A DNA stretch of 41,647 bases from Puniceicoccus vermicola (GCF_014230055.1 NZ_JACHVA010000038.1:1-41647); one strand, 5' to 3'. Positions 1 to 9,461 are shown, counted from the stretch's first letter. Translations and numbers: made by a program. Notes: a model not told the origin generated them from the letters alone.

Positions 1-1166
1 AGGAAGTCGTTGAAGTTGAGTTGGTTAGATAATTGAGTTTCGTCAAAATTTGTGAAGGATTCTGTAAATAGCTGATTGATATGAACTTTCTGAAAAGCGT
101 TAACACTCAGAACTTGCAGAATCCGGGTCAAACTGTGGTCGAGGCAGAGAGTCTTTTTGAGACTGGCGACGAGAAGATAGGTGCAGATGGCGATCCAAAT
201 TTGGGTTCTGACGGCATTGTCCGAGGTTCCGAAGAAGGACTTGATCCGCAGGTTCTGTTTGATCCATTTGAAGAAAAGTTCGATCTGCCAGCGGCTCTTG
301 TAGACCAAGGCGACGGTCAATGCTGGGATGGAAAAATTGTTGGAAAGGAATACCAAGTCCTTGCCAGTCTCCTCGTCGAAGAAACGAACTCGACGCAAAG
401 CAATGGGATATCGTTCCTTGGACAGGGCTCCGCTCAGACCGATTGTTTGATCGCTGCGCAGACCTGTGATTTTGGCAACTCTGCGGGACTCCCGGACATA
501 GCAGTCGAGGTTGCGTTTGGCACGGATAACGAAGAACGCTCCGGCCTGGCTGAGGCCGAAGAGTCGACCGAAGTCGAGGTATCCACGATCCATTACATAG
601 ATCGTTCCGGGAGAGACTGGCATTCGGTCGAGGAAAGACACATCGTGTTCCCGTCCCTTCGTAACGTCGATGAACAGCGGGATAGAGCCTTGAAGTTCGA
701 ACTGCGTGTGGATCTTTACCGCCGCTTTCGTGGAACGAAAGTCCGCCCAAGGGAAGAGAGTCAGGCAAAGATCGATGGTGCTCGAATCGACCGCGACGAC
801 CATGCCATCGAGACCCATCGGGTTCGTCTCGCCTGCCTAAAGTCTCCGCGTCCTTCGAATGAGGATATGAGCCATGGCTTCGTAGACGCGCCAGTCCCTC
901 CATTGGTTGGCATATGCCAAATTGGTGCGGGTAATGTTGCCGCGAAACCCCATCGCGTAAGCGTTTTGATTCCCGCGCAAACAAGCCTCGATCTCGCGCA
1001 ACCCCTCCCGGTAAGTCAACTGGGCAAAGACCATGGCAAGGAATTGGTCGCGTGCGGTAAATCCGCGACTGCTCTTGGGCATCGGGTAAAGCTTGATGCA
1101 TCGGTCGAACTCCTTCCGGTCCAAGCCATCGGTAATCTGAGTAAAAACGAGCCTGCCAGCGTTCAT
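1..1166 (-). pseudogene. IS4-family transposase with in-frame amber codon
   Basis: Translation from the ATG at 1166 gives a DUF4372-like N-terminal domain (residues 1-109, including AMVFAQLTYREGLREIEACL). It then meets TAG at 839-837. The same frame continues open to the window edge and encodes a complete-looking DDE domain: AVDSSTIDLCLTLFPW, then YVMDRGYLDFGRL, then VYKSRWQIELFFKWIKQ. Relatives usually have Tyr after the RRTRRL-type segment, so a single TAC/TAT to TAG change is the simplest explanation. I found no other stop between 3 and 836. The last codons run off the left edge, where the family normally ends, so the gene is nearly complete. Without readthrough only a 109-residue fragment without the DDE triad would be made. 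Confidence 0.85.
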
Positions 1167-1295
1167 CCGTTATTGAGAACGAATGCGACGGAAGGTCGCC
1201 AGCCGATTCAAATGCGTGACAACCTTTATCCTGTGTAAGACTCTTCAAATGAATCACTTGGAAAAATCGAAACCCCTCTTAACTGGACACTAGTG
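1..1295 (-). mobile_element. IS4-type insertion sequence, partial at the left edge
   Basis: The stretch consists of a transposase reading frame on the minus strand plus a short non-coding tail. The transposase has the DUF4372-type N-terminal domain followed by an IS4-like DDE domain. The right-hand limit is uncertain. I place it near 1295 because AACTGGACACTAGTG (around 1280-1294) resembles the end of such elements, but the other end lies outside the window, so no inverted-repeat pair or target duplication can be checked. The autotransporter gene begins about 150 bp beyond this edge. Confidence 0.6.
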
Positions 1296-1448
1296 ATACA
1301 AACTAATGACTTCCCACTCACTCCGATTCTGATCTAAGAAAAAGTCTAGGCATTCAATATGCCCCATAAGAGGAAGCACTTCTGGCTCCATTCTTTTAGG
1401 AATGAGCATCCGGAAGTTTCTCTTTTTCGACTTTCACCAATTATTTCT

Positions 1449-4400
1449 ATGCGAAAACACAATCAATTTGATCGTTCTACGACGAAGACGCTTCTGACGG
1501 GGCTGTTCATTGGATCGAGCCTATTTCTTCCTGATGCCGCTGCCACGGAATTCCAGTGGGAAGGATCTTCAGGGGAGCTCTGGGGGGATGATTCCAACTG
1601 GATTCCCTCTGCCGTCCCCAATTCACCCGACGACTCGGCAATCTTTACCATTGCCGGAAACGCGAACGAACTCGTTCGACTGTCCGGGGGTCTGGTCGCA
1701 GGTCCGTATACGATTGAGAATCTCACGATTCAACAAGGCGGCCCGACCGATCTCGGCTCTTTCCGATTCACAGGAGGAACGCTTGAGTTTGCGACCAACG
1801 ATCCATCCGGACAAGCCCAGTTGAACTATGAGTCGACCGGGAATACCTTCGAGAGCTTAGCCTCGGTGGAGCTCTCAGACGACACGGTTTTCAACGGAGC
1901 CGCCGACAGCGATTTAACCTTCGCCGAGTCCTCCTCAATCATTGGTTCGGCTGCACTCATTAAACAGGGTGAAGGCGAGCTGATCATGGACAATGCGGGC
2001 AACAGCTATTCGGGAGGAACCGAAGTCAACGAAGGAACGCTCTCGGTTTCCAGCGATACTCAGCTTGGAGGCTCATCCGGAAATCTTTCTTTTGATGGCG
2101 GCACCCTCCGCACCCGCGAGGACATGAGCACTTCCCGGGACACTACGATCGATTCCGGCAACGGGACCATTCGTACCAACAACGGGACCAAGCTGACCCA
2201 CACCGGCACCATCTCCGGCAACGGCACTTTGACCAAAACCGGCAACGGGAGCTTGATCCTCAAAGGAGACAACACCTACTCGGGGGGCACCCTTCTCTCC
2301 TCCGGAACTCTCGTTGTAGGCCATGAAAATGCCTTGGGCACTTCTCCCCTCACGATCGAAGCGGGCACTACCCTCGGTTCGAATAATAATTTCACCGTTT
2401 CCAACGATTTCTTCGTAAACGGAGATTTCAACATCGCCCCGGAAGGTGCACCTTCCACTTTCACATCGACGACCTTCGGGACCAGTGGAAAAGTCAACCT
2501 CGGTGGAGAAACTCGCACCATTACTAATTCCATCAACCTGTTCGATAACCACCTAGCGGCCGCTCTTTTCTCGGGGGTAATCTCCAACGGTGGAATCAAT
2601 TTTGCCTCCAGCGGTGTCCCCGGAGCCAATGAAGTTTATTTCTATCTAGAAGGCTCCGAAGCCAATACCTATACGGGTCCGACCACGATCGGGAGCAATG
2701 TGATACTCAAGCTACGGAAAGACGAAAACGTTACCGCGATTGCCGGCGACATTTTTATCGACGATAACGGATCCCTCACAACGAACAAAAGCGAACAAAT
2801 CGCATCCACTGCTAACGTTCATTTTTCCGGAAACAGCAGGATGACTATTGGCACTGGCATTCTTTTGGGGGAGGAGACCATCGGATCTCTTTCCGATGAC
2901 GGAAGCGGAGATGCCGAAATCGATCTTGGTTATTCAACTCTACGGGTTTCCTCCGGAGAATTTTCAGGGACAATTAGTGGAGCCCCCCGTGAGCCCAGTC
3001 TCGAAAAATACGGTCCCGGAACCCTCGTGCTTTCGGGTACCAATACCTATCAAGGCGGCACCCTTGTCTCGGGGGGCACCCTCCAAGTCAGTGCCGACGA
3101 AAATCTCGGCGATGCCTCGGGAGAACTCATTCTTGACGGGGGCACACTCCGTACGACCGAGAGCTTCACGACCGATCGGGAAACCACTCTGGAATCGGGA
3201 GACGGAACATTCCGCACCAACAATGGCACCAAGCTGACCCACACCGGCACCATCTCCGGAGACGGGGCCCTCATCAAAACCGGCGGTGGCAACCTTCAGC
3301 TCGAAGGCAACAACACCTATACCGGAGGCACCATCATTCAGAATGGAGCCGTCCGCGTCTCGAAAGACGAGAATCTGGGAAATGCTAGCGGTGATCTCAT
3401 TCTCGAAGGCGGTCGCCTCCGGGTTACCGACTCTTTTGCAACCACCCGCACGACCCGTCTTCGCGGCTCGGGAGGCGAGATCAGTGTTCGGAAAGGCGCC
3501 ACCCTTTTTCACTCCGGACTTCTCCGCGGTCCCGGCTCACTGAGCAAGATCGGAAACGGCACCTTGGATTTGTACTCTGCCAACACGTACAAAGGTGGAA
3601 CCGTTCTCGACGGTGGCACTCTCGTCGCTCGGAATGCCCAGTCGCTCGGAACTGGTAGACTCGATTTGCAGTCAGGCAACCTCACCCTTCCCGGGAACCT
3701 GAACCTCGGCGATGACTTCAACTGGAGCGGAGGCTCCATCAATTCGATCCTCGGGACAAACACTTCCCTCGTGAATATCGACGGTTCGCTCAACCTGACG
3801 GGCATCGGTGAATACGAGTTCACGCCCGATGCAGGATTCTCGAACAACACGGACTACCTGATCCTCACCGCCAATGACCCGATCACCTCGGCCACCAGCA
3901 GTGACTTCATCGCCAACGACCTCTTCGGCCTGACCGCCCAGTTCAAGGTCGTCGGGGACAAACTCTACGTGAACTATCTCGGATCGGTTTACGCCGGGGG
4001 TAATGTTCTGCAAAACAGCGCTCCCGTCGGCACTCCATCCTTCGCCGAGTTTATCGTCGCAGGAGAGGCCCATACCGGCGGACCCAACGAGAGCAACACC
4101 ATCCGAAGCCTCATTTTCCGCCCGGGCGGCACCCTCCAGGTCAACAACACTCTCTCGATGACCGACGGAAGATTCAGCGTCGACGAAGGAACCGGGACAT
4201 TGAATGGCGGGCTCATTTTCGTTCCGCAAACCTTCAACAAGACGGGCGGCGGGTCCCTCGTCGTCAACAGTGACGTAAACGTTCAGGGCGCCACCTATGT
4301 CGATCAGGGTAGCCTCTACGTCAACGGGAGCTTCTTCTCCGGATTCGGCTTCAACGTCGGCCCCAACGCCCTCCTCGGAGGGAATGGTCGGCTCATTGGC

Positions 4401-5915
4401 AACCTGATCAATAATGGCACCGTGGCCCCAGGGAACTCAATTGGAACCCTGACCGTCAACGGGGACTACACCCAGACCTCGGGCGGCACCCTCTCGATGG
4501 AGATCCGCAACGCCTCCGTCTCCGACCGGATCAACATCACCGGAGCCGCCTACCTCGCCGGAACTCTTGCATTGGACTTCATCAGCAATGAGATCTCCTT
4601 CGGCGACGTCGTTACCCTTTTGACAGCACAGGGTGGTATCAACGGTGCCTTTGAGCAGATCTCCGGGGTTCCAGGAGGCTTCCGCGCCCGTCCATGGACC
4701 GTGGGCAACAACAGCGTCTACAACCTGATTTTCGCCCCCAGCAGCTACACCCAAGTTGCCCAAGGAGCCAATCAGACCGCGCTCGCCAGAGCTCTCGACC
4801 AATGGATCGGTGTCAGCGATCCGCAGATCTCTTCCGCGACCCTGCAACTGGATCTCCTCTCTGCCGATGCTTATCCGGTCGTCTTCGAATCGATCCTTCC
4901 GAGCATCTACGGCACCCTCTCAGCCACGACCTTCACCGACTCCTACAGCGATGGTCGCTCCGTAAACCAGCAGGCTCTCTTCGGACGCCAGCGCTTGATG
5001 GCCCTCGCTGCCGCCGAGGCGGCAGCCGACGAAACTTCGCCGAGTGAGAAAGCCGCCGACGAATCGGGTGCGACGAACGCTCAGCCTCAACCAGACGACC
5101 ACGGCTGGCGTGTCTGGGCCGACGCACGAGGACTCTACTCCGACGACGATCCACTCAACCTCGACAGCAAAGGCGGAACCGTCCTCGCCGGAGCGGACAT
5201 CCTCCTCGCCGAGAACTTCCTCGCCGGGATTTACGTCGGAGGCCAAACCCGCGAATCCCGCGGATCCAGTCCCGACTACCAGTCCGACGGGCCTCGCTTC
5301 GGAGCCTACGGCCTCGTGACCTTCCTCCAAAACGCCTACATCAGCGCCGTAGTCGGCGGCGGCACTTCGGATATTAGCGCCACCCGTCCGATCGCCTTCG
5401 GTGGCAGCGCCAGCGGCGACACCGATGGCACCGACTGGTTTACCCGCATTGAGAGTGGCTACACCTTCAAGCCGGGCGGTTTCCAATTGACGCCCTTCGC
5501 CGGACTCCAGTTTTCCACGGCTGATTTCGACGGACTCACCGAATCGGGTGAAAGCGTCTACGCCCTCGAAATCGAAGACTGGGGATCGGACCGCTTCGAA
5601 GGTTACCTCGGAGGCGATCTTTCCCGCCCGATCCCCCTCTCCGGTCAGTATGTCCTCCAGCCCTACGTGCGTCTGACCCTCCGGGAAACCTTCGACCAGA
5701 ACGACGACAGCCTCAACTCCTCCCTCCTCGCTGGCCAAGGCCCCTCCTTCGCCTACACCCCGGATGAGATCAACGGTGACGGATTCGAATACGGCGGCGG
5801 CATTCGCCTCTCCGCGATGCAAACTGGCTGGAACGTCAATCTCGGCTACACCGGATTCTCCGGGGACGACAGCACCTCCAACCAGATCAACCTCGGCTTC
5901 AGCTGGGACCTCTAG
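1449..5915 (+). CDS. Autotransporter adhesin with PATR repeats
   Basis: This is a type V secreted surface protein of about 1488 residues. The ATG at 1449 is preferred because it gives a compact signal peptide: MRKHNQFD, a hydrophobic core TLLTGLFIGSSLFL, then AAA before the mature start. An in-frame ATG at 1359 would add 30 residues, as in extended signal peptides, and neither has a clear ribosome binding site. The passenger is rich in Gly, Thr, Ser and Asn and contains autotransporter-associated beta-strand repeats of the type NTYSGGT, GTLxKTGNGSL and GGTL. At least three long units lie near nt 2010-2280, 3055-3320 and 3328-3590, as expected for a beta-helix. The last 270 residues or so, from HGWRVWADARG, form an outer-membrane beta-barrel ending in NLGFSWDL. 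The ligand is unknown. A hairpin terminator follows directly. Confidence 0.9.
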   Translation: MRKHNQFDRSTTKTLLTGLFIGSSLFLPDAAATEFQWEGSSGELWGDDSNWIPSAVPNSPDDSAIFTIAGNANELVRLSGGLVAGPYTIENLTIQQGGPTDLGSFRFTGGTLEFATNDPSGQAQLNYESTGNTFESLASVELSDDTVFNGAADSDLTFAESSSIIGSAALIKQGEGELIMDNAGNSYSGGTEVNEGTLSVSSDTQLGGSSGNLSFDGGTLRTREDMSTSRDTTIDSGNGTIRTNNGTKLTHTGTISGNGTLTKTGNGSLILKGDNTYSGGTLLSSGTLVVGHENALGTSPLTIEAGTTLGSNNNFTVSNDFFVNGDFNIAPEGAPSTFTSTTFGTSGKVNLGGETRTITNSINLFDNHLAAALFSGVISNGGINFASSGVPGANEVYFYLEGSEANTYTGPTTIGSNVILKLRKDENVTAIAGDIFIDDNGSLTTNKSEQIASTANVHFSGNSRMTIGTGILLGEETIGSLSDDGSGDAEIDLGYSTLRVSSGEFSGTISGAPREPSLEKYGPGTLVLSGTNTYQGGTLVSGGTLQVSADENLGDASGELILDGGTLRTTESFTTDRETTLESGDGTFRTNNGTKLTHTGTISGDGALIKTGGGNLQLEGNNTYTGGTIIQNGAVRVSKDENLGNASGDLILEGGRLRVTDSFATTRTTRLRGSGGEISVRKGATLFHSGLLRGPGSLSKIGNGTLDLYSANTYKGGTVLDGGTLVARNAQSLGTGRLDLQSGNLTLPGNLNLGDDFNWSGGSINSILGTNTSLVNIDGSLNLTGIGEYEFTPDAGFSNNTDYLILTANDPITSATSSDFIANDLFGLTAQFKVVGDKLYVNYLGSVYAGGNVLQNSAPVGTPSFAEFIVAGEAHTGGPNESNTIRSLIFRPGGTLQVNNTLSMTDGRFSVDEGTGTLNGGLIFVPQTFNKTGGGSLVVNSDVNVQGATYVDQGSLYVNGSFFSGFGFNVGPNALLGGNGRLIGNLINNGTVAPGNSIGTLTVNGDYTQTSGGTLSMEIRNASVSDRINITGAAYLAGTLALDFISNEISFGDVVTLLTAQGGINGAFEQISGVPGGFRARPWTVGNNSVYNLIFAPSSYTQVAQGANQTALARALDQWIGVSDPQISSATLQLDLLSADAYPVVFESILPSIYGTLSATTFTDSYSDGRSVNQQALFGRQRLMALAAAEAAADETSPSEKAADESGATNAQPQPDDHGWRVWADARGLYSDDDPLNLDSKGGTVLAGADILLAENFLAGIYVGGQTRESRGSSPDYQSDGPRFGAYGLVTFLQNAYISAVVGGGTSDISATRPIAFGGSASGDTDGTDWFTRIESGYTFKPGGFQLTPFAGLQFSTADFDGLTESGESVYALEIEDWGSDRFEGYLGGDLSRPIPLSGQYVLQPYVRLTLRETFDQNDDSLNSSLLAGQGPSFAYTPDEINGDGFEYGGGIRLSAMQTGWNVNLGYTGFSGDDSTSNQINLGFSWDL
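2190..2218 (+). repeat. Direct repeat copy 1 inside the autotransporter gene
   Basis: These 29 bp are identical to 3231-3259, and similarity continues on both sides. The offset is 1041 bp, exactly 347 codons. Both copies encode KLTHTGTISG in equivalent PATR units. Confidence 0.85.
3231..3259 (+). repeat. Direct repeat copy 2 inside the autotransporter gene
   Basis: This is the second copy of the 29-bp perfect repeat at 2190-2218. Recombination between the copies would remove or duplicate 347 codons without shifting the frame. Confidence 0.85.
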
Positions 5916-5941
5916 TTCGAAGATCCATTGCTTTCGCCAAA

Positions 5942-5974
5942 GGGCGGGCCCGCGAAAGCGAGTCCGCTCTTTTT
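5942..5974 (+). terminator. Rho-independent terminator after the autotransporter
   Basis: GGGCGG at 5942-5947 pairs with CCGCTC at 5964-5969 (one G-U pair). An inner CGC-GAAA-GCG hairpin lies at 5951-5960, and five T follow at 5970-5974. It starts 27 bp after the stop codon of the autotransporter gene. Confidence 0.75.
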
Positions 5975-6235
5975 CTGCAAACCGCTCTTTCGCTCTACAG
6001 CTTGCAGAATTCTCCCAATGGAGGGGTTCCCGATCGACTTCGGTCAGTCGGCACGATGAGGCAGAGATACCTCTCCGGAAAATGGCATCAAGCGCTATCC
6101 TCACAAGGAGCGCACGACTCCAATCATCGAAGAATCCCTCTCATATACCGAATTCAGGAAGTCTTAACCCGAAAACCGAACAATCCTAAATTTCCAACTA
6201 CGGTCTACCGTAGACGCCCCGATCCTCTGCTCTCC
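5975..6235. other. Intergenic stretch, nothing recognised
   Basis: Between the autotransporter terminator and the GTG start of the next gene I see no convincing gene, RNA or repeat. The upstream frame stays open from 6002, but its residues are basic and unlike a signal peptide or domain, so I read it as non-coding. Confidence 0.4.
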
Positions 6236-6754
6236 GTGAAGTCCCTAATCATTTTTTTCATCACCCTCATCTTCGGTCCGTTCATCACCCAGAGCGCTCC
6301 GAGTCCGGCGGTCCCCGCCCCCCAGGCGATCCTCACCGTCGAAGAATTCGCGCTGGGCGGAGTGGGCTTCGGTGGGCAGTCCAGCGACGGCGAGATCGTC
6401 TTCGAGCAGATCATCAGCCGGAACGACAACCTCGAGCAGTTCCTTCAAATCTACGCCAAGGGAAACAATCAGTCCAAAATGTATTCGATGGTCGCTTTCT
6501 ACTATTTGGATCGAGATCTCTACGAACACATCAAAGCGAATCACATCAATCGTGACCCCGCCCCGACCCTTATGTGGGCACAAGGATGTTCCTGGGAAAC
6601 GGTCCCCTGTCAGTATATTTTCCCCCGTATTGAAGAGGGAGCCTATGAACGATTCATTCCCGAAGAACTTCGGCCCCCTTCTTCAAACGAAAATGAGTCG
6701 GATTCGGCTACTTCTCCAAATTCAACCGAAACGGAATCATCGGGGATGGGCTGA
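6236..6754 (+). CDS. Small secreted protein of unknown function
   Basis: I do not recognise a family. Starting at the GTG at 6236, the product is 172 residues with a clear Sec signal peptide: MKS, a hydrophobic IIFFITLIFGPF core, and a likely cut after TQSA. The mature part has a Gly-rich segment (FALGGVGFGGQ), an alternating acidic/aromatic central region, and a Ser/Glu/Asn-rich polar tail from about residue 150. Two cysteines in GCSWETVPCQY could form a disulfide in the periplasm. No strong ribosome binding site precedes the GTG, and the frame is open upstream to 6002, so the start is inferred from the signal peptide. The 3' end overlaps the convergent acetyltransferase gene by 47 bp. Confidence 0.6.
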   Translation: MKSLIIFFITLIFGPFITQSAPSPAVPAPQAILTVEEFALGGVGFGGQSSDGEIVFEQIISRNDNLEQFLQIYAKGNNQSKMYSMVAFYYLDRDLYEHIKANHINRDPAPTLMWAQGCSWETVPCQYIFPRIEEGAYERFIPEELRPPSSNENESDSATSPNSTETESSGMG

Positions 6755-7157
6755 ACCCCGCCTTTTCGTAAAATCGGATCGCTCCTTCGTTGGTCCCGTC
6801 CGTCAGCAAAGTGATTCTTCCGGCCCCCTTTTCCTTCGCCCGATCAATGGCGGCCACGAGAATTCTCTCACCGATTCCCAGATTCCGGTATTCCGGATCT
6901 ACGACCATGTCTTCGAGGATGACCACCTCTTGTCCCATAAAGGTGCTGATCGTAGAGAGTAGATTCACCATCCCGACAATCACACCGTCCCTTTCAGCCA
7001 CCAAAACCTCCCCCCGCTGCGGTTCCTCAAGGATCTTCCGCAAACCAGCTTCCTGCTTCCTTGAGTCAGGACCAAACTCTACCTCCTGCTGGAACAAAAC
7101 CCCGAGTAATCGACACAGCGCAGGGATATCCCGCCTTGTCGCAATTCGAATTTTCAT
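6708..7157 (-). CDS. GNAT-family N-acetyltransferase
   Basis: This 149-residue protein starts MKIRIATRRDIPALCRLL, the typical beta1-alpha1 opening of the acetyl-CoA-dependent GNAT fold. Motif A is visible as ILEDMVVDPEYRNLGIGERI, with the Q/RxxGxG/A pyrophosphate loop in the variant form RNLGIGE. The C-terminal part, TDGTNEGAIRFYEKAGF, is the conserved motif B. Length is normal for the family. The acceptor cannot be told from the sequence: small-molecule amines and protein N-termini are both possible. It is convergent with, and overlaps, the secreted protein gene at 6236-6754. No ribosome binding site is evident upstream of the ATG. Confidence 0.85.
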   Translation of the reverse strand: MKIRIATRRDIPALCRLLGVLFQQEVEFGPDSRKQEAGLRKILEEPQRGEVLVAERDGVIVGMVNLLSTISTFMGQEVVILEDMVVDPEYRNLGIGERILVAAIDRAKEKGAGRITLLTDGTNEGAIRFYEKAGFSPSPMIPFRLNLEK

Positions 7158-7338
7158 AACAAACGCGGTGCATCTCCTATGCCGATTCGAATTCTTCCGC
7201 CAGTGAGGATCACGAAGTCATCGCAGATCGCTCTGATCCGATTTTACGTCGGCCCCAAACCGAACAAGACCCATCCACAGGAAACGCGGCTCCGTTGTTC
7301 TTCCTCCGCCTTATCAACGACAGAACTGCGCCCCGGCT

Positions 7339-7788
7339 CTACACCGATTCACCGTCCTCTAACTGTGAGTCCTCCTTCAATTGGGGCTTCCGCTTGAACG
7401 CCAACAGAAGAGGCAATCCCCAAGCGGGAATCAAAACGAGTAAAGCCACGACAGAATCTACGATCGAGAGCCTATCCTCGTAAAAGGAAAGGACAATGCT
7501 CCCATTGAGGACAACGAAAACGATGATCGCCAACACCAGCAACTGAACTCCGGTCATTCGCCGAGTCTGTTCCTTTCCCGTAATGGCGCCGATGCCAATC
7601 CAGAGTCCAATAACGAGGAGGCTTAAGGCAATGGAGAAGACGAGTACATGAATAAAAACCGACACCAAACCGGTCGATGGCGGTGGATTGCAAAAGTGAA
7701 GCGATAAAAACGAAAGACCTAACCATGCCCCGAAAATGACCATGGAGATGCCCAAAAAGAATCCAATCAATCGCTTCATATATCCCAT
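7339..7788 (-). CDS. Four-helix integral membrane protein, unknown function
   Basis: The product has 149 residues with four predicted membrane segments: about residues 5-28 (LIGFFLGISMVIFGAWLGL), 42-68, 82-102 and 110-130. It ends with a charged cytoplasmic-type tail (KRKPQLKEDSQLEDGESV). I recognise no family motif. The ATG at 7788 is taken as the start. The ATG three codons downstream (MKRLIGFF) is an equal alternative and has GGGA close upstream. The gene stands alone on the minus strand and diverges from the nucleotidyltransferase gene. Confidence 0.6.
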   Translation of the reverse strand: MGYMKRLIGFFLGISMVIFGAWLGLSFLSLHFCNPPPSTGLVSVFIHVLVFSIALSLLVIGLWIGIGAITGKEQTRRMTGVQLLVLAIIVFVVLNGSIVLSFYEDRLSIVDSVVALLVLIPAWGLPLLLAFKRKPQLKEDSQLEDGESV

Positions 7789-7994
7789 GCAATTTTTTTT
7801 GAGCCGTAATTAAATCTGATTTGGGCGAACTGACTTCCTGGGAACCCGGTCCACTTTATCAGGCCAAATCAAAACACCCCTCTGGCATATTACTATCGTC
7901 GATGGGAGCCATTGCAATCGTGGAACTGAACCGATCAGAGAGAGACAACTCTCCCGCCTTGCCATTCCCCTCTTCTCCTTTGAATACTCGATTC

Positions 7995-8882
7995 ATGAAG
8001 CCGACACTCCTCGTCCTCGCCGCCGGAATGGGTAGCCGCTATGGCGGCTTGAAACAGATCGACCCCATGGGTCCCAACGGGGAGACGATGCTCGACTATG
8101 CGGTCTCGGATGCCGTGAAAGCGGGATTCGGTCGGGTAGTCTTCGTGATTCGACGGGACATCGAAGAGGCTTTCCGCGAAACCGTGGGAACGCGAATCCC
8201 GAGCTCTATTGAGGTCGATTACGCCTTTCAGGAATTGGCCGACTTGCCGCCCTCTTTTGTGGTTCCCGAAGGCCGGGAGAAACCCTGGGGCACCGCCCAC
8301 GCGGTGCGGGCGGCCCGAAAGGTCGTGAACGAGCCGTTTGCGGTGATCAACGCCGATGATTTTTACGGTCAGGAAGCATTCTCCTCGATCGGTTCGTGGC
8401 TCAGGGAACAGGATCCGGAACGGCCTGCCGTGGCCATGGTCGGCTATCGGCTGGAAAACACACTGTCCGAGCATGGTTCGGTCAATCGAGGTATTTGCGT
8501 CGTCGAGAATCATTTGCTCCGGCGAATCGAGGAGGTGGAAAAACTCCGCCTCGAGAAAGATGGGATGGTCCGCGGAACTCCTCCCAGTGGATTCCGCCGT
8601 GAGGTTGCCGCCCAGACGCCGGTTTCGATGAATTTCTGGGGCTTCACCCCGGCGGTGTTCCCCCTTCTCGAGCAAGCCTTCGACATTTTCTTGCGCAAGC
8701 GGATCCACGAATCGAAGTCGGAATGGTATCTCCCGGCCGTGGTCGATGAATGGATCGCCTCAGGATTGCTCCAATGCCCAGTCCTCGAAACAGACAGCCA
8801 ATGGTTTGGCGTCACTTATCCGGAAGACCGTGAGAAGGTCACCGCTGCGTTGAAAGAGATGGGTCTGACAGTCGAACGGTAG
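7995..8882 (+). CDS. Sugar nucleotidyltransferase family protein
   Basis: This is a 295-residue cytoplasmic enzyme with the nucleotidyltransferase Rossmann-like fold that couples a sugar phosphate to an NTP. The start is the ATG at 7995, because the protein then opens MKPTLLVLAAGMGSRYGG, with the GxGxR-type nucleotide-binding loop a few residues in. The frame is open further upstream, but those residues match nothing. Other family marks are KQIDPMGPNGETMLDY (substrate loop), KPWGTAHAV (the G-T-A base-recognition motif) and FAVINADDFYG (the metal-binding Asp region). The exact sugar is not evident. Related verrucomicrobial and Bacteroidetes proteins are annotated only as NDP-sugar synthases. 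No sugar-pathway genes are adjacent. Confidence 0.8.
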   Translation: MKPTLLVLAAGMGSRYGGLKQIDPMGPNGETMLDYAVSDAVKAGFGRVVFVIRRDIEEAFRETVGTRIPSSIEVDYAFQELADLPPSFVVPEGREKPWGTAHAVRAARKVVNEPFAVINADDFYGQEAFSSIGSWLREQDPERPAVAMVGYRLENTLSEHGSVNRGICVVENHLLRRIEEVEKLRLEKDGMVRGTPPSGFRREVAAQTPVSMNFWGFTPAVFPLLEQAFDIFLRKRIHESKSEWYLPAVVDEWIASGLLQCPVLETDSQWFGVTYPEDREKVTAALKEMGLTVER

Positions 8883-8883
8883 C

Positions 8884-8902
8884 GCGGTTTGGCCCAAACC
8901 GC
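8884..8902. terminator. Hairpin between convergent genes
   Basis: GCGGTTT at 8884-8890 pairs with AAACCGC at 8896-8902 around a five-base loop, starting right after the stop codon of the nucleotidyltransferase. There is no T-tract, so it may be a weak or Rho-assisted terminator. Confidence 0.35.
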
Positions 8903-9030
8903 ACCCCGCGTCGGATCTCAGCCAATTTCGTCGAAACAACGAAAAATCCCCGCGAACGCGGCCGAAACGGCCCTCGCCATTTCCCGCCACGGAAAGCAAC
9001 CTCTTTTCCTGATCGGAGTGTCGGGTTGCC

Positions 9031-9441
9031 CTACTGCGCCCCACCGGTGCTGCGACAGTCGCGACACCGGCCAAAGATGACAACTTCTTCTCCTTCGTAG
9101 ACGAAATCCGGATGCTGGGGAATACGATCCATGACATCTGGCGTTTCGAAAGGAAGGGTGAAGACCTGATTGCACTCCCGGCAAATGAAATGCGGGTGAT
9201 GTTCCCCATCGGGCGAGGGCAACTCGTATCGATTCGGCTGACCTGGGTAGTGCACTCGGGCGAGCTCAAATTCCTGCACCATTTCAGAAAGGTTGCGAAA
9301 GACAGTGCGCTCACCCAATCCGGGGCATAGCTCCCGGGCACCTGCGAAGATCTGATCAAAGGTAAGAGGACGCCTCTCCTTTTCCAGAACTTCAAGAATT
9401 GCTTTGCGCTGGCGGGTCGATCGTTTACGTGCGGTAGGCAT
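9031..9441 (-). CDS. Fur-family metal-responsive transcriptional regulator
   Basis: The 136-residue protein has a winged-helix N-terminal half (RKAILEVLEKERRPLTFDQI, then ERTVFRNLSEMVQ as recognition helix). Its dimerisation/metal-binding half includes HHPHFICRECNQVF. Cysteine pairs CREC and CRDC form the structural zinc site seen in Fur, Zur and PerR. The HHPHF segment supplies ligands of the regulatory site. Which metal it senses cannot be decided: the CxxC pairs are shared by Zur and PerR types, and no metal transporter or catalase gene is adjacent. It is transcribed divergently from the M20 peptidase. Confidence 0.85.
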   Translation of the reverse strand: MPTARKRSTRQRKAILEVLEKERRPLTFDQIFAGARELCPGLGERTVFRNLSEMVQEFELARVHYPGQPNRYELPSPDGEHHPHFICRECNQVFTLPFETPDVMDRIPQHPDFVYEGEEVVIFGRCRDCRSTGGAQ

Positions 9442-9461
9442 GGAGTAACTAGAAGCCTACA

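Noticed and set aside
81-1238. Long plus-strand frame over the IS4 transposase
   Set aside because: The minus strand encodes clear transposase domains; this frame is only its codon-aligned complement.
7817-7870. 8-bp inverted repeat TGATTTGG/CCAAATCA upstream of the nucleotidyltransferase
   Set aside because: Too short, with a wide spacer, to call an operator or attenuator.
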